Part shown: positions 1-13,459 of the stretch, one piece after another
How the letters are laid out: each line of letters opens with the position of its first letter
Position numbering within the stretch: position 1 is the stretch's first letter
Source of the DNA: Aquabacterium sp.
Lineage (GTDB): Bacteria > Pseudomonadota > Gammaproteobacteria > Burkholderiales > Burkholderiaceae_C
DNA: 58,401 bases
Assembly: GCF_021768455.1 (NCBI RefSeq)
Contig: NZ_JAIZVX010000005.1
Location: 1-58,401, forward strand
Reading direction: 5' to 3'
Translations under genes and position numbers: made by a program
The notes under the pieces: generated by a model
The model's database searches: none
The model's input: only the letters and a program-made list of their open reading frames with translations
Told to the model about the DNA's origin: nothing

Positions 1-675
1 CCGACCCTGAAGTCGACCGAGGCGCTCAGCACCCTCACCATCACCAGCAAGAACTACTCGTCGTGGTCCTTGCGGGGCTGGTTGCTGGCGCGCTTCTCGG
101 GCCTGCCCTTTGCCGAACACGTGCTGCCACCCGACGACCCCTCGGCCCGCGCCGAGATCCTCCTGCTGTCGTCCTCCATCCTGGTGCCCAGCCTCGAGCA
201 CAACGGCATCCGCGTGTGGGACACACTGGCCATCGCCGAGTACCTGAACGAAGCCTGCCCCCAGGCCCAGATGCTGCCGGCCGACGCCAAGGCCCGCGCG
301 CACTGCCGCGCCATCAGCGGCGAAATGCATTCGGGCTTTGCCGCCCTGCGCTCGGCCCTGCCCATGAACCTGCGCGGCCACTTCCCGAAGTTCAAGGTGT
401 GGTCGCGCGCCCAGGCCGACATCGACCGCATCACCAGCATCTGGCGCGAGTGCCTCGAGACCTACGGCGGGCCCTTCCTGTTTGGCAGCCAGCGCACCAT
501 CGCCGACGCCATGTACGCCCCGGTCTGCACCCGTTTTGCCACCTACGACGTCAAGCTCGACCCCGTCTGCGCCGCCTACCGTGACCTGATGCTGTCACAG
601 CCCGAGATGGTCGAATGGACCAAGGCCGCCAAGCTGGAACCGCTGGACATCGACGAGCTCGACGTGGAGTTCTGA
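1..675 (+). CDS. Glutathione S-transferase family protein (5' end outside window)
   Basis: The reading frame is open from base 1 to the TGA at 673-675, giving 224 visible residues, so the start codon lies upstream of the window. Near the visible N-terminus the residues LTITSKNYSSWSLRGW match the thioredoxin-fold start of a GST subgroup common in proteobacteria, where the Ser-rich loop binds glutathione. The middle contains a PSLEHNGIRVWDTLAIAEYL segment, the usual GST loop and helix that contact the glutathione gamma-glutamyl group. The rest is the all-helical C-terminal domain. The expected role is cytosolic glutathione conjugation or peroxide detoxification; the substrate cannot be read from sequence. 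The gene ends at a bidirectional terminator (700-735). Family assignment is firm, specificity unknown. Confidence 0.88.
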   Translation, partial: PTLKSTEALSTLTITSKNYSSWSLRGWLLARFSGLPFAEHVLPPDDPSARAEILLLSSSILVPSLEHNGIRVWDTLAIAEYLNEACPQAQMLPADAKARAHCRAISGEMHSGFAALRSALPMNLRGHFPKFKVWSRAQADIDRITSIWRECLETYGGPFLFGSQRTIADAMYAPVCTRFATYDVKLDPVCAAYRDLMLSQPEMVEWTKAAKLEPLDIDELDVEF

Positions 676-699
676 GCCGCCGCAGCCCGACCGCGCACC

Positions 700-735
700 C
701 ACAAAAAAGCCTGCGTCATCGCAGGCTTTTTTGTG
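700..735. terminator. Bidirectional Rho-independent terminator
   Basis: A perfect 15-bp inverted repeat (700-714 and 721-735) surrounds a 6-nt loop. The GC core gcctgc/gcaggc is flanked by six A on one side and six T on the other, so it can end transcription of both the GST-like gene (+) and the converging cupin gene (-). Confidence 0.9.
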
Positions 736-768
736 GCGGCTGTGCGCAGCACAGAGGCGAGCGCTCAC

Positions 769-1191
769 TCACTTCCAGGGAGTGGGGTCGGGGATGGCGC
801 AGACGGGCTCGACGTCCACCGTCTTGAAGTCGGCCGGGCTGACGATCTCGAGGTACTCCATGTCGGGCGAGTAATCGAACAGGTAGTGGCGCACGCCCGG
901 GCGCTGGTGGACGCAGTCGCCCGCCTTGACCAGGGTTTCCTTGTCCTCGTACATGAAGCGGGCCCAGCCCTTGGTCATGATGACGATCTGGAAATCGGCC
1001 TCATGACGGTGCCAGCCCGTGCCTTTTTCTGGGGCACTGTTGGCCTTCACAAGGTGCGCAATCACCTTGCCGTTCGTGGCTTCGGCCACGCCCAGGTCCT
1101 TGTAGAGGAAGAAATCGCGCAGGCCCTCACCGCGCCAGGCGGTGTCGTCGGGCTTGACGTGGGAGAACTTGGTGGTGACGGTGTCCAGCAT
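769..1191 (-). CDS. Cupin domain-containing protein
   Basis: This 140-residue protein is a single cupin beta-barrel. The metal-binding cupin motif 1 is visible as GWHRHEADFQIVIMTKGWAR (His-x-His followed by Glu/Gln), and motif 2 as the later PGVRHYLFDYS segment. The ATG at 1191 is chosen over the upstream in-frame ATG at 1278 because an AAAGGGG ribosome-binding site lies just before it and the extra N-terminal residues look non-coding. Cupins of this type bind a divalent metal and act as small dioxygenases, isomerases or sensors; no substrate can be inferred. It converges with the GST-like gene and shares its terminator. It is divergent from the YecA-like gene. Confidence 0.85.
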   Translation of the reverse strand: MLDTVTTKFSHVKPDDTAWRGEGLRDFFLYKDLGVAEATNGKVIAHLVKANSAPEKGTGWHRHEADFQIVIMTKGWARFMYEDKETLVKAGDCVHQRPGVRHYLFDYSPDMEYLEIVSPADFKTVDVEPVCAIPDPTPWK

Positions 1192-1310
1192 GGTGCAACC
1201 CCTTTCTGCGCTTGGTGCGCGGTCAAAAGACGCTGGCGCTGTACGCATAAAGCATTCCCGGAGCCCCCAACCCGGCACAATAGAGGTTTGATGCGCCCTG
1301 ATTGCCCGAT

Positions 1311-2030
1311 ATGACCAAAAAACCCGCCCTGAGTGACGCCGAGATCAACGAGATCGACCTGCTGTTGGGGGCCGTGCCCGCACCGTACGAGACCGTGGAC
1401 GCCGTCATCCTCGACGGCTACCTCGCCGGCGTGCTGGTGCAGCCCGTGATGCTCGAACCCGAGCAGTGGCTGCCTCCCATCTTCGGCACCGAAGGCATGC
1501 CCGAGGGCGAGATCGAAGGCTGGACGCAGGCCCAGCACGACAAGCTGATCAGCCTGATCACGCGCCGCAAGGACGAGATCCTGCGCGGCATCCTGGAAGA
1601 AGGCTGGTTTGACCCCATCGTGCCGCTGATCGAAGACGACGACGGCAAGGTGCTCGAAGGCAAGGACGCCATGGAAGGCCTGGGCTACTGGTGCGCCGGC
1701 TTCGAATGGGCCCTGGCCAACTTCCCGCAACTGGAAGAAGCCGCCCTGGCCGGCGTGCCCGACCTGCTCGACTCCATCTGGCGCCATCTGCCCGAGCAGG
1801 ACGAAACCCAGCAGGCCATGACCAAGGCCCTGGACGAAGAGCACCCGCTGCGCAACATCGACGAGGCCATCGAGGCCCTGGTGTTCGACGTGGTCGACCT
1901 GGCCCAGATCGGCATCGCCGAGCGCCACAAGGTGGAGACCGTGGTGCGCGACACGCCCAAGATCGGCCGCAACGACCCCTGCCACTGCGGCAGCGGCAAG
2001 AAGTACAAGAACTGCCACGGCGCCAACTGA
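1311..2030 (+). CDS. YecA/UPF0149 family protein with C-terminal SEC-C zinc motif
   Basis: The 239-residue product has an N-terminal UPF0149 (YgfB/YecA) helical domain, about residues 10-180, which includes the [16 protein letters not shown] segment. It ends in a SEC-C motif, [20 protein letters not shown], where CxC...C with His binds zinc as in the SecA C-terminus. I chose ATG 1311 over the TTG nine bases upstream. The role of YecA-like proteins is poorly defined; the SEC-C motif suggests contact with ribosomes or SecB-like partners by analogy with SecA. The metallophosphoesterase gene follows 62 bp downstream on the same strand. Confidence 0.85.
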   Translation: MTKKPALSDAEINEIDLLLGAVPAPYETVDAVILDGYLAGVLVQPVMLEPEQWLPPIFGTEGMPEGEIEGWTQAQHDKLISLITRRKDEILRGILEEGWFDPIVPLIEDDDGKVLEGKDAMEGLGYWCAGFEWALANFPQLEEAALAGVPDLLDSIWRHLPEQDETQQAMTKALDEEHPLRNIDEAIEALVFDVVDLAQIGIAERHKVETVVRDTPKIGRNDPCHCGSGKKYKNCHGAN

Positions 2031-2092
2031 GCCCCGGCTCGGTTAAGCACCCATGCGCCTGCACGACGCGCTTGCAGCTTGAACCCAGGCCG

Positions 2093-2941
2093 ATGCGGAT
2101 CCAGCTCGCCTCCGACCTGCACCTGGAGCGCCACCCCGACTTCACCCTGGCCCCCGCGCCAGAGGTGGACGTGCTGGTGCTGGCCGGCGACATCGGCTCC
2201 TACCAGGCCGGCTCGCGCCTGAAGGGCGACGACTTCGGCCTGGCGCGCTTTTCGCCGCGCCACGGTGCGCCCTGGCCGCGCGTGGTCTATGTGCCGGGCA
2301 ACCACGAGTTCGATGGCCTCGAGTACACCGAGGCCCGCACCCGGCTGCAAGCCCAGTGCGCCGAACTCGGCATCACCTGGCTGGAGCGCGAGACCACCGT
2401 GATCGACGGCGTGCGCTTCGTGGGCACCACGCTGTGGAGCGACTTCGACGCCCTGGCGCGCGACGAGTCCAGCACCACGCGCCAGATGCAGGCCCATGAC
2501 AAGGCCCTGCGCGCGGCCAACTTCTACCTGCGCAAGAACACCACGCTCGTGCAGGGCCAGCCTTTGTTGGCCGATGGCATGCGGGAGATGGGCCTGGCCT
2601 GCCAGGCCTGGTTGCGCGAGGCCCTGGCCCAGCCCTTCGACGGGCCCACCGTGGCCATCACCCACTTTGCTCCCACGCTGATGAGCGCCGACCCGCGCTA
2701 CGGCCTCACGCCGGGCACCGCCGGCTTCTGCAACGCACTCGACGACCTGCTGCCCCTGGCCGACGTCTGGCTGCACGGCCACCTGCACTGCGCCAACGAC
2801 TTCCTGGTGCGTGGCGAGCGCGAAGGCCGCGCCTTTGCCTGCCGGGTGGTGGCCAACCCGCTGGGCTATGTGAGCAAGGGCGAGCAGGAAGCCTTTCAGC
2901 CCCAGATGGTGGTGACGGTGCCAGCCCGCCCGGCGGCTTGA
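2093..2941 (+). CDS. Calcineurin-like metallophosphoesterase
   Basis: The 282-residue protein carries the ordered metal-binding blocks of calcineurin-like phosphoesterases: ASDLHLE at the extreme N-terminus (D-x-H), VLAGDIG (GD), VPGNHEFD (GNHE), AITHFAP (H) and LHGHLH (GHxH) near the C-terminus. These place two metal ions for phosphomonoester or phosphodiester hydrolysis. The start at ATG 2093 puts the first block at residues 6-12, as is normal for the family; the open frame further upstream overlaps the previous gene and is a shadow. There is no signal peptide, so it is probably cytosolic. The substrate is unknown. It may be co-transcribed with the YecA-like gene. Confidence 0.88.
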   Translation: MRIQLASDLHLERHPDFTLAPAPEVDVLVLAGDIGSYQAGSRLKGDDFGLARFSPRHGAPWPRVVYVPGNHEFDGLEYTEARTRLQAQCAELGITWLERETTVIDGVRFVGTTLWSDFDALARDESSTTRQMQAHDKALRAANFYLRKNTTLVQGQPLLADGMREMGLACQAWLREALAQPFDGPTVAITHFAPTLMSADPRYGLTPGTAGFCNALDDLLPLADVWLHGHLHCANDFLVRGEREGRAFACRVVANPLGYVSKGEQEAFQPQMVVTVPARPAA

Positions 2942-3015
2942 CAGCCATCAAGCCCGAGGGCCACGATGGGGAGGACACTGAAAGCCGTCGTCCACCCTCT
3001 CAACGAAAGGCCCTC

Positions 3016-3438
3016 ATGAAGATCCTCCTCGCCGTCGATGGCAGCCCCTACACCAAGCGCATGCTGGCCTGGCTGGCCACCCACGAAGAGTGGCTGTCGG
3101 GCTCCCACACGTACACGGTGCTGACGGTGGTGCCCAGCATCCCGCCCCACGCGGCCAGCATGTTCCCGACCGAGCAGCTCAAGGGCTATTACGAGGACAC
3201 GGCCGAAGCCGTCTTCAAGCCCATCCGCAAGTTCACCGCCAAGCACGACCTGGCCACCGACTACGTGAGCAAGGTGGGCTTTGCGGCCGAGGTCATCGCC
3301 AAGGTGGCCGACAAGGGCAAGCACGACCTCCTGATCATGGGCTCGCACGGCCACGGCAACCTGATGAACCTGGTGACCGGCTCGGTGGCCACGCAGGTGC
3401 TGGCCCGCAGCAAGGTGCCGGTGCTGCTGGTGCGCTGA
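3016..3438 (+). CDS. Universal stress protein (UspA family)
   Basis: The protein is 140 residues, the normal length for a single Usp domain. The N-terminus MKILLAVDGSPYTKRML is the first strand and ATP-site Asp of the fold. Near the C-terminus the ATP-binding signature G-x2-G-x9-G-S is seen within MGSHGHGNLMNLVTGS. It should therefore be an ATP-binding Usp that works as a cytosolic stress-response dimer. The ATG at 3016 is preceded by GAAAGG. It follows the metallophosphoesterase by 74 bp and converges on the next gene with only 14 bp between stop codons and no obvious terminator. Confidence 0.9.
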   Translation: MKILLAVDGSPYTKRMLAWLATHEEWLSGSHTYTVLTVVPSIPPHAASMFPTEQLKGYYEDTAEAVFKPIRKFTAKHDLATDYVSKVGFAAEVIAKVADKGKHDLLIMGSHGHGNLMNLVTGSVATQVLARSKVPVLLVR

Positions 3439-3452
3439 TGCGCTGATGCGCC

Positions 3453-3890
3453 TCAGGGTGCAGAGGCGGCGGAGGCCGTGGCGTCGGCCTCTGCCGCGGG
3501 TTTGTGCACCACCACGCCGGGCGACAGAGAGATGTCGTCCACCACCTTCACGGCGGTCACGAAATAACGCGTTTCACCAAAGCAGCTGGTGGGCAGGCCC
3601 ACTTTTTCATCGTAGTGCAGGGCCACGCGCTTGCCCATGTGGGTGTTGATGGCCTCGGCCACGGCATCGTCGTGCACGGTGAACAGGAACTTTTCGACCG
3701 GCGCGCCGGGCTGCGAAACGAGGGCCAGTTCACCCTCCCAGGTCTTGCAGACCCAGCCCTTGTGCGAGAGCTTTTGCACCCAGCCGGCGCGCTCGCCCGA
3801 TGAGTAGCTCCAGTTGAGCACGGCCACGAGGTAGAGGGCCGGCAGGCCCAGCAGCACGAGCAGGGCGATGAGGATTCGTTTGGTGGTCAT
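3453..3890 (-). CDS. Membrane-anchored hypothetical protein
   Basis: The 145-residue product begins MTTKRILIALLVLLGLPALY, a positively charged start followed by one hydrophobic helix (about residues 5-24) that serves as membrane anchor or uncleaved signal. The remaining 120 residues form a soluble, probably periplasmic domain with conserved-looking segments KLSHKGWVCKTWEGEL and HYDEKVGLPTSCFGETRYFV, containing two Cys. The C-terminal tail is rich in Ala, Ser and Pro. I recall similar uncharacterised proteins in Burkholderiales but no function. An upstream in-frame ATG at 3899 would add three residues. It lies directly downstream of the chemoreceptor gene on the same strand (67-bp gap). Confidence 0.75.
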   Translation of the reverse strand: MTTKRILIALLVLLGLPALYLVAVLNWSYSSGERAGWVQKLSHKGWVCKTWEGELALVSQPGAPVEKFLFTVHDDAVAEAINTHMGKRVALHYDEKVGLPTSCFGETRYFVTAVKVVDDISLSPGVVVHKPAAEADATASAASAP

Positions 3891-3957
3891 GGGGCGCATC
3901 GTAAGGTGGATGCCCCCGATGTTGCCATGATGTGCGAGGGCCCTGCCCCCCCCGCGC

Positions 3958-5880
3958 TCAAAGGTGGAAGCGTGACACCGCATCCTGCAGGCGGCGGGCC
4001 TGGTCACTGAGGCTGGACGCCGCGGCAGACGACTCCTCCACCAGGGCCGCGTTCTGTTGCGTGGTCTGGTCGAGCTGGGTCACGGCCTGGTTGACCTGTG
4101 CGATGCCCAGGCTTTGCTGTTCGCTCGACAGCGCGATCTCCGACATCAGCGCAGTGACCTTCTGCACCTGGCCCACCAGGCGCTCGATCGACTCGCCGCT
4201 GTCGCTGGCCAGGACATAGCCCTCTTCCACGCTCTCGACGCTGCTGTGGATCAGGCTCTTGATCTCCTTGGCCGCGTTGGCAGAACGCTGCGCGAGGGTG
4301 CGGACCTCGGAAGCCACGACCGCGAAGCCACGGCCCTGCTCACCGGCGCGAGCGGCTTCCACCGCCGCGTTCAGGGCCAGGATGTTGGTCTGGAAGGCGA
4401 TGCCATCGATCACGGCGTTGATGTCGGCGATCTTGCTGCTGGTCTGCTTGATCTCGCCCATCTTGGCCACGACCTTGGCGAAGGCCTCGCCACCCTGGGC
4501 CGCCTCGGCGGAGGCCTGGTTGGCCAGGGTATGGGCCTGCTGGGCGGTGCCGGCGTTCTGGTTCACCGTGGCCGACATCTCTTCCATGGACGAGGCCGTC
4601 TGCTGCAGCGAGGAAGCCTGGCTTTCGGTGCGGGCACTCAGGTCGAGGTTGCCCTGCGCGATCTGGCTGGAGGCCGTGGCCACAGAGTCGCTGGCGGCCT
4701 TGATCTCGATGATGGTGTTCTGCAGGTGGCCAATGGCAGCGCCCATGGTATCGACCATGCGGCCGATCTCGTCGCGGCTGTGGCTGCGGATGCGCTGGGT
4801 CAGGTCGCCACGGGCCAGGGCCTCGGCCACGGCCACGGCCTCCGACACGGTGCGGGTGGTGCTGCGGGTGATGGTGATGGACAACCAGGCCCCCAGGGCT
4901 CCCATCAGCAGGATCACGGTGGCCGTCAGCCCCAGGGCACGGACCTCGGCAGCCTTGCGAGCGACGAAGCGCTCTTCCAGGCGGCGCAGGCTGCTCTGGT
5001 TCAATTCGAACTGGGCGGTGATCACCTCGGTCATGGCCTTGAAGTAATCGGCGCCCTTCATGTCGGGCAGGTTCTCGTTCAGGGCCAGGCTGCTCACCAG
5101 TTCGACGCCGCGTTGCACGGCCGCTTCGGCCTTGGCGACGGCCTCCTTCTGGTAGGCGACGTCATGGCTGCCCGCGTCCAGGGCACGATCGAGGTTGCGC
5201 TGGGCGTCCTGCGCGTGGGTCTTGGCGGCCGTGAGCAGGTTGCTCAGGGTCTGACGCTCTTCCGGCGTGCTGCTGTTCTTCACCAGCATGGCCGTGCCAC
5301 GGGCCCGGGCAATGCCCAGCTTTTCGGTCAGGCGGGGCACGTCACGGATGGTGGACATGATGAGAAAGTAGCTCTCGGCATCGGCGTCCAGGGCCAGGCC
5401 GCTGACGGCGGCGATGTCCTCGAGCAGCAAGAGCGTGCGGGCGATGAGCTCGGTGTGGCGCTTGACGCTGACCGGCGGGGTCAGCACGCCGCTGCCCACG
5501 TCCTTGGACAGGGCCTCCCACTCCTGGGTCACGCCCTGGATGGTCTTGTTCGTGGGCTCGCTGTCCAGCCCCAGGATGGCCTGACGGGTGTCGGCCAAGG
5601 CCGTCTGGACCTTGGCTGCACGGTCCTTCATGTCGGCGAGCTTGCTGGCATCGCCGCTGAGGAAGGCGGTGGACAGGCCTCGGTGCTCCTGCATGAGCTT
5701 GATCAGGTGCAGCGAAGCCTCGGTGGGCGGCATGCCGCCGCGCTCTTCTTCGAGGCCGCGCAAGGACGTCACCTTCTCGCTGAGGACGATGAGGGCTGGC
5801 GCCCCAGCCATGACCAGGGCCACGGCGGTCAGCAGCAGGAACTTGAAGCGCAAAGGAAGGTTGGTGATCCAGGTTGACAT
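3958..5880 (-). CDS. Methyl-accepting chemotaxis protein
   Basis: The 640-residue chemoreceptor has TM1 at about residues 12-31, a periplasmic helical sensor up to about residue 315, TM2 ([19 protein letters not shown]), a HAMP linker, and a long cytoplasmic coiled coil. The hairpin tip [20 protein letters not shown] is the contact surface for CheA and CheW. The start of the sensor, [19 protein letters not shown], resembles the NIT (nitrate/nitrite-sensing) four-helix domain, although the true ligand is unknown. No CheB/CheR-binding pentapeptide is seen at the C-terminus, which ends QDAVSRFHL. No che or flagellar genes lie nearby, so this is an orphan receptor. The 5' leader has a 7-bp stem-loop. 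Confidence 0.93.
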   Translation of the reverse strand: MSTWITNLPLRFKFLLLTAVALVMAGAPALIVLSEKVTSLRGLEEERGGMPPTEASLHLIKLMQEHRGLSTAFLSGDASKLADMKDRAAKVQTALADTRQAILGLDSEPTNKTIQGVTQEWEALSKDVGSGVLTPPVSVKRHTELIARTLLLLEDIAAVSGLALDADAESYFLIMSTIRDVPRLTEKLGIARARGTAMLVKNSSTPEERQTLSNLLTAAKTHAQDAQRNLDRALDAGSHDVAYQKEAVAKAEAAVQRGVELVSSLALNENLPDMKGADYFKAMTEVITAQFELNQSSLRRLEERFVARKAAEVRALGLTATVILLMGALGAWLSITITRSTTRTVSEAVAVAEALARGDLTQRIRSHSRDEIGRMVDTMGAAIGHLQNTIIEIKAASDSVATASSQIAQGNLDLSARTESQASSLQQTASSMEEMSATVNQNAGTAQQAHTLANQASAEAAQGGEAFAKVVAKMGEIKQTSSKIADINAVIDGIAFQTNILALNAAVEAARAGEQGRGFAVVASEVRTLAQRSANAAKEIKSLIHSSVESVEEGYVLASDSGESIERLVGQVQKVTALMSEIALSSEQQSLGIAQVNQAVTQLDQTTQQNAALVEESSAAASSLSDQARRLQDAVSRFHL

Positions 5881-6235
5881 CGCTGATCCCGGTGGAAAGT
5901 CAAACCGCGGGGGGTGAGCCCGCGGCCAAGAAAGATAGGAGCGCGCGTCAAAGCTTGTTCACCTGACGCCTGGTGAGGCAACCCAAGGGCCGCCGGGCAT
6001 GGAGCCCACAGCCCCTTTACGGCCGTTGTGACGCAAACTTGAACGGGCAGGTGCAAGGCCTTGTGACAAGGTTTGGACACAGCCCTGTCATGGCCCGGCG
6101 ACAGCCTGAGGACAAATGCGCAGATCGCGACATGCCGGGCCGTTCGGTCCCTACAATGTTTGCGCCCCTTGGTCAGGCATCCTTCTGAACACCGGGGCAC
6201 CGCGATACCGCATCGCGTTCAGCGCAAGGTGACCC
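5881..6235. other. 355-bp intergenic region between divergent mcp and tandem uvrA
   Basis: No convincing gene is present. On the mcp side there is a stem-loop with perfect 7-bp arms (5905-5911 and 5919-5925, ccgcggg/cccgcgg) in the presumed mcp leader. I did not recognise a flagellar sigma-28 promoter. On the uvrA side there is a TACAAT -10-like hexamer at 6152-6157. Confidence 0.6.
6127..6157 (+). promoter_or_regulatory. Candidate sigma-70 promoter of tandem uvrA
   Basis: TACAAT at 6152-6157 is one mismatch from the -10 consensus. The best upstream partner is GCGACA at 6127-6132 with a long 19-bp spacer, so the -35 assignment is weak. The implied leader is about 70 nt. No CTG-N10-CAG LexA box was found in this gap. 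Confidence 0.3.
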
Positions 6236-12367
<6,132 letters not shown>

Positions 12368-12379
12368 GGCACGAGGGCG

Positions 12380-12403
12380 GGGCTGGTGGGCTGGTGGGCT
12401 GGT
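12380..12403. repeat. Short tandem repeat after tandem uvrA
   Basis: An 8-bp unit, ggctggtg, is repeated almost three times just after the uvrA stop codon. A 6-bp stem-loop follows (gtgtcg 12411-12416, cgacac 12421-12426) without a T run, so a terminator is uncertain. Confidence 0.5.
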
Positions 12404-12525
12404 CGCATTTGTGTCGCCTCCGACACGAGCCTCCTGTCAAGCAGCAACATCTCTTGCGCACGATGGCGCCCGGTTCTCTGACATCAAGCAGAGCCAGCGC
12501 CCTCCACGCACGGAAAGACCTGCCC

Positions 12526-13449
12526 ATGCCCTCTCCCCTTCGCCTTGGCGGGCGCCCACAGGCTCCTGCCCCGCACGACCACGACCAAGGTCTGCAACAC
12601 GACCTGCAGGCGATCGAGGCGCAGCGCTCCCGTCGCCAGGCCGTGCTGTGGCTGGGTGCGCTGGCAGGCTATGGCGCCCTCCCTCTGGTGGGCTGCGGTG
12701 GTGGCGGCGATGCCGGCAGCAGCACCAGCAACAGCAGCAGCACGGTCTCCAGCGACAGCACGTCAACCTCCACAACGACCACCAACACGTCCACCAGCAG
12801 CTGTTCGGTCATCAACGAAGAAACCGCCGGGCCCTATCCCGGTGATGGCTCCAACACAGCCAATGGCAGCGTGGCCAACGCCTTGGCGCTCAGTGGCATT
12901 GTCCGCAGCGACATCCGCAGCAGCGTTGGCAGCGCCAGCGGCACGGCTGCCGGCCTGCCCTTGACCATCACGCTCAAGCTGGTCAACGTGAACAACAGCT
13001 GCGCCAGTCTGGCCGGCTACGCCGTCTACCTCTGGCACTGCACGCGAGATGGCAAGTACTCGCTGTACTCCAGCGGGGTGACGGGCGAAAACTACCTGCG
13101 AGGCGTGCAGGAAACCGACAGCAACGGAGAACTGAGCTTCACCACCATCTTCCCGGGTTGCTACAGCGGTCGCATGCCACACATGCACTTCGAGGTCTAC
13201 CGCAGCCTGACCACCGCCACCAGCTACAGCAACAAGCTCAAGACCTCACAGATCGCCTTTGACCGCAGCATCTGTTCTGAGGTTTACAGCAGCGTCAGCG
13301 GCTACAGCGCCAGCGTCAGCAACCTGGCGGCCATCACCTTCGCCACCGACAACGTGTTCAGCGATGGCTACACGCTGGAACTGGCCAGCTTGAGTGGCAA
13401 CACCACCGATGGCTACACCGCCACCCTCACCGTGGGCATCTCGGTCTGA
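12526..13449 (+). CDS. Exported intradiol ring-cleavage dioxygenase-like lipoprotein
   Basis: The 307-residue product has a Tat-type N-region with Arg-Arg at 36-37, a hydrophobic stretch, and a lipobox LVGC with the acylated Cys at 57. A Ser/Thr-rich low-complexity linker follows (about 60-95). The folded domain starts at the ETAGPYP motif typical of intradiol dioxygenases such as protocatechuate 3,4-dioxygenase beta. Likely iron ligands are the Tyr of DGKYS, the Tyr of FPGCYSGR and the two His of PHMHFEVY, matching the Tyr2-His2 set. The expected activity is Fe(III)-dependent cleavage of catechol-like rings at the cell envelope; the substrate is unknown. ATG 12526 is preceded by GGAAAG. The stop codon is only 10 bp from the end of the converging EAL gene. 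Confidence 0.85.
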   Translation: MPSPLRLGGRPQAPAPHDHDQGLQHDLQAIEAQRSRRQAVLWLGALAGYGALPLVGCGGGGDAGSSTSNSSSTVSSDSTSTSTTTTNTSTSSCSVINEETAGPYPGDGSNTANGSVANALALSGIVRSDIRSSVGSASGTAAGLPLTITLKLVNVNNSCASLAGYAVYLWHCTRDGKYSLYSSGVTGENYLRGVQETDSNGELSFTTIFPGCYSGRMPHMHFEVYRSLTTATSYSNKLKTSQIAFDRSICSEVYSSVSGYSASVSNLAAITFATDNVFSDGYTLELASLSGNTTDGYTATLTVGISV

Positions 13450-13459
13450 ACCGCCCGCC

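Noticed and set aside
12404-12430. Rho-independent terminator after tandem uvrA
   Set aside because: The gtgtcg/cgacac stem has no following T run, so termination is not supported.
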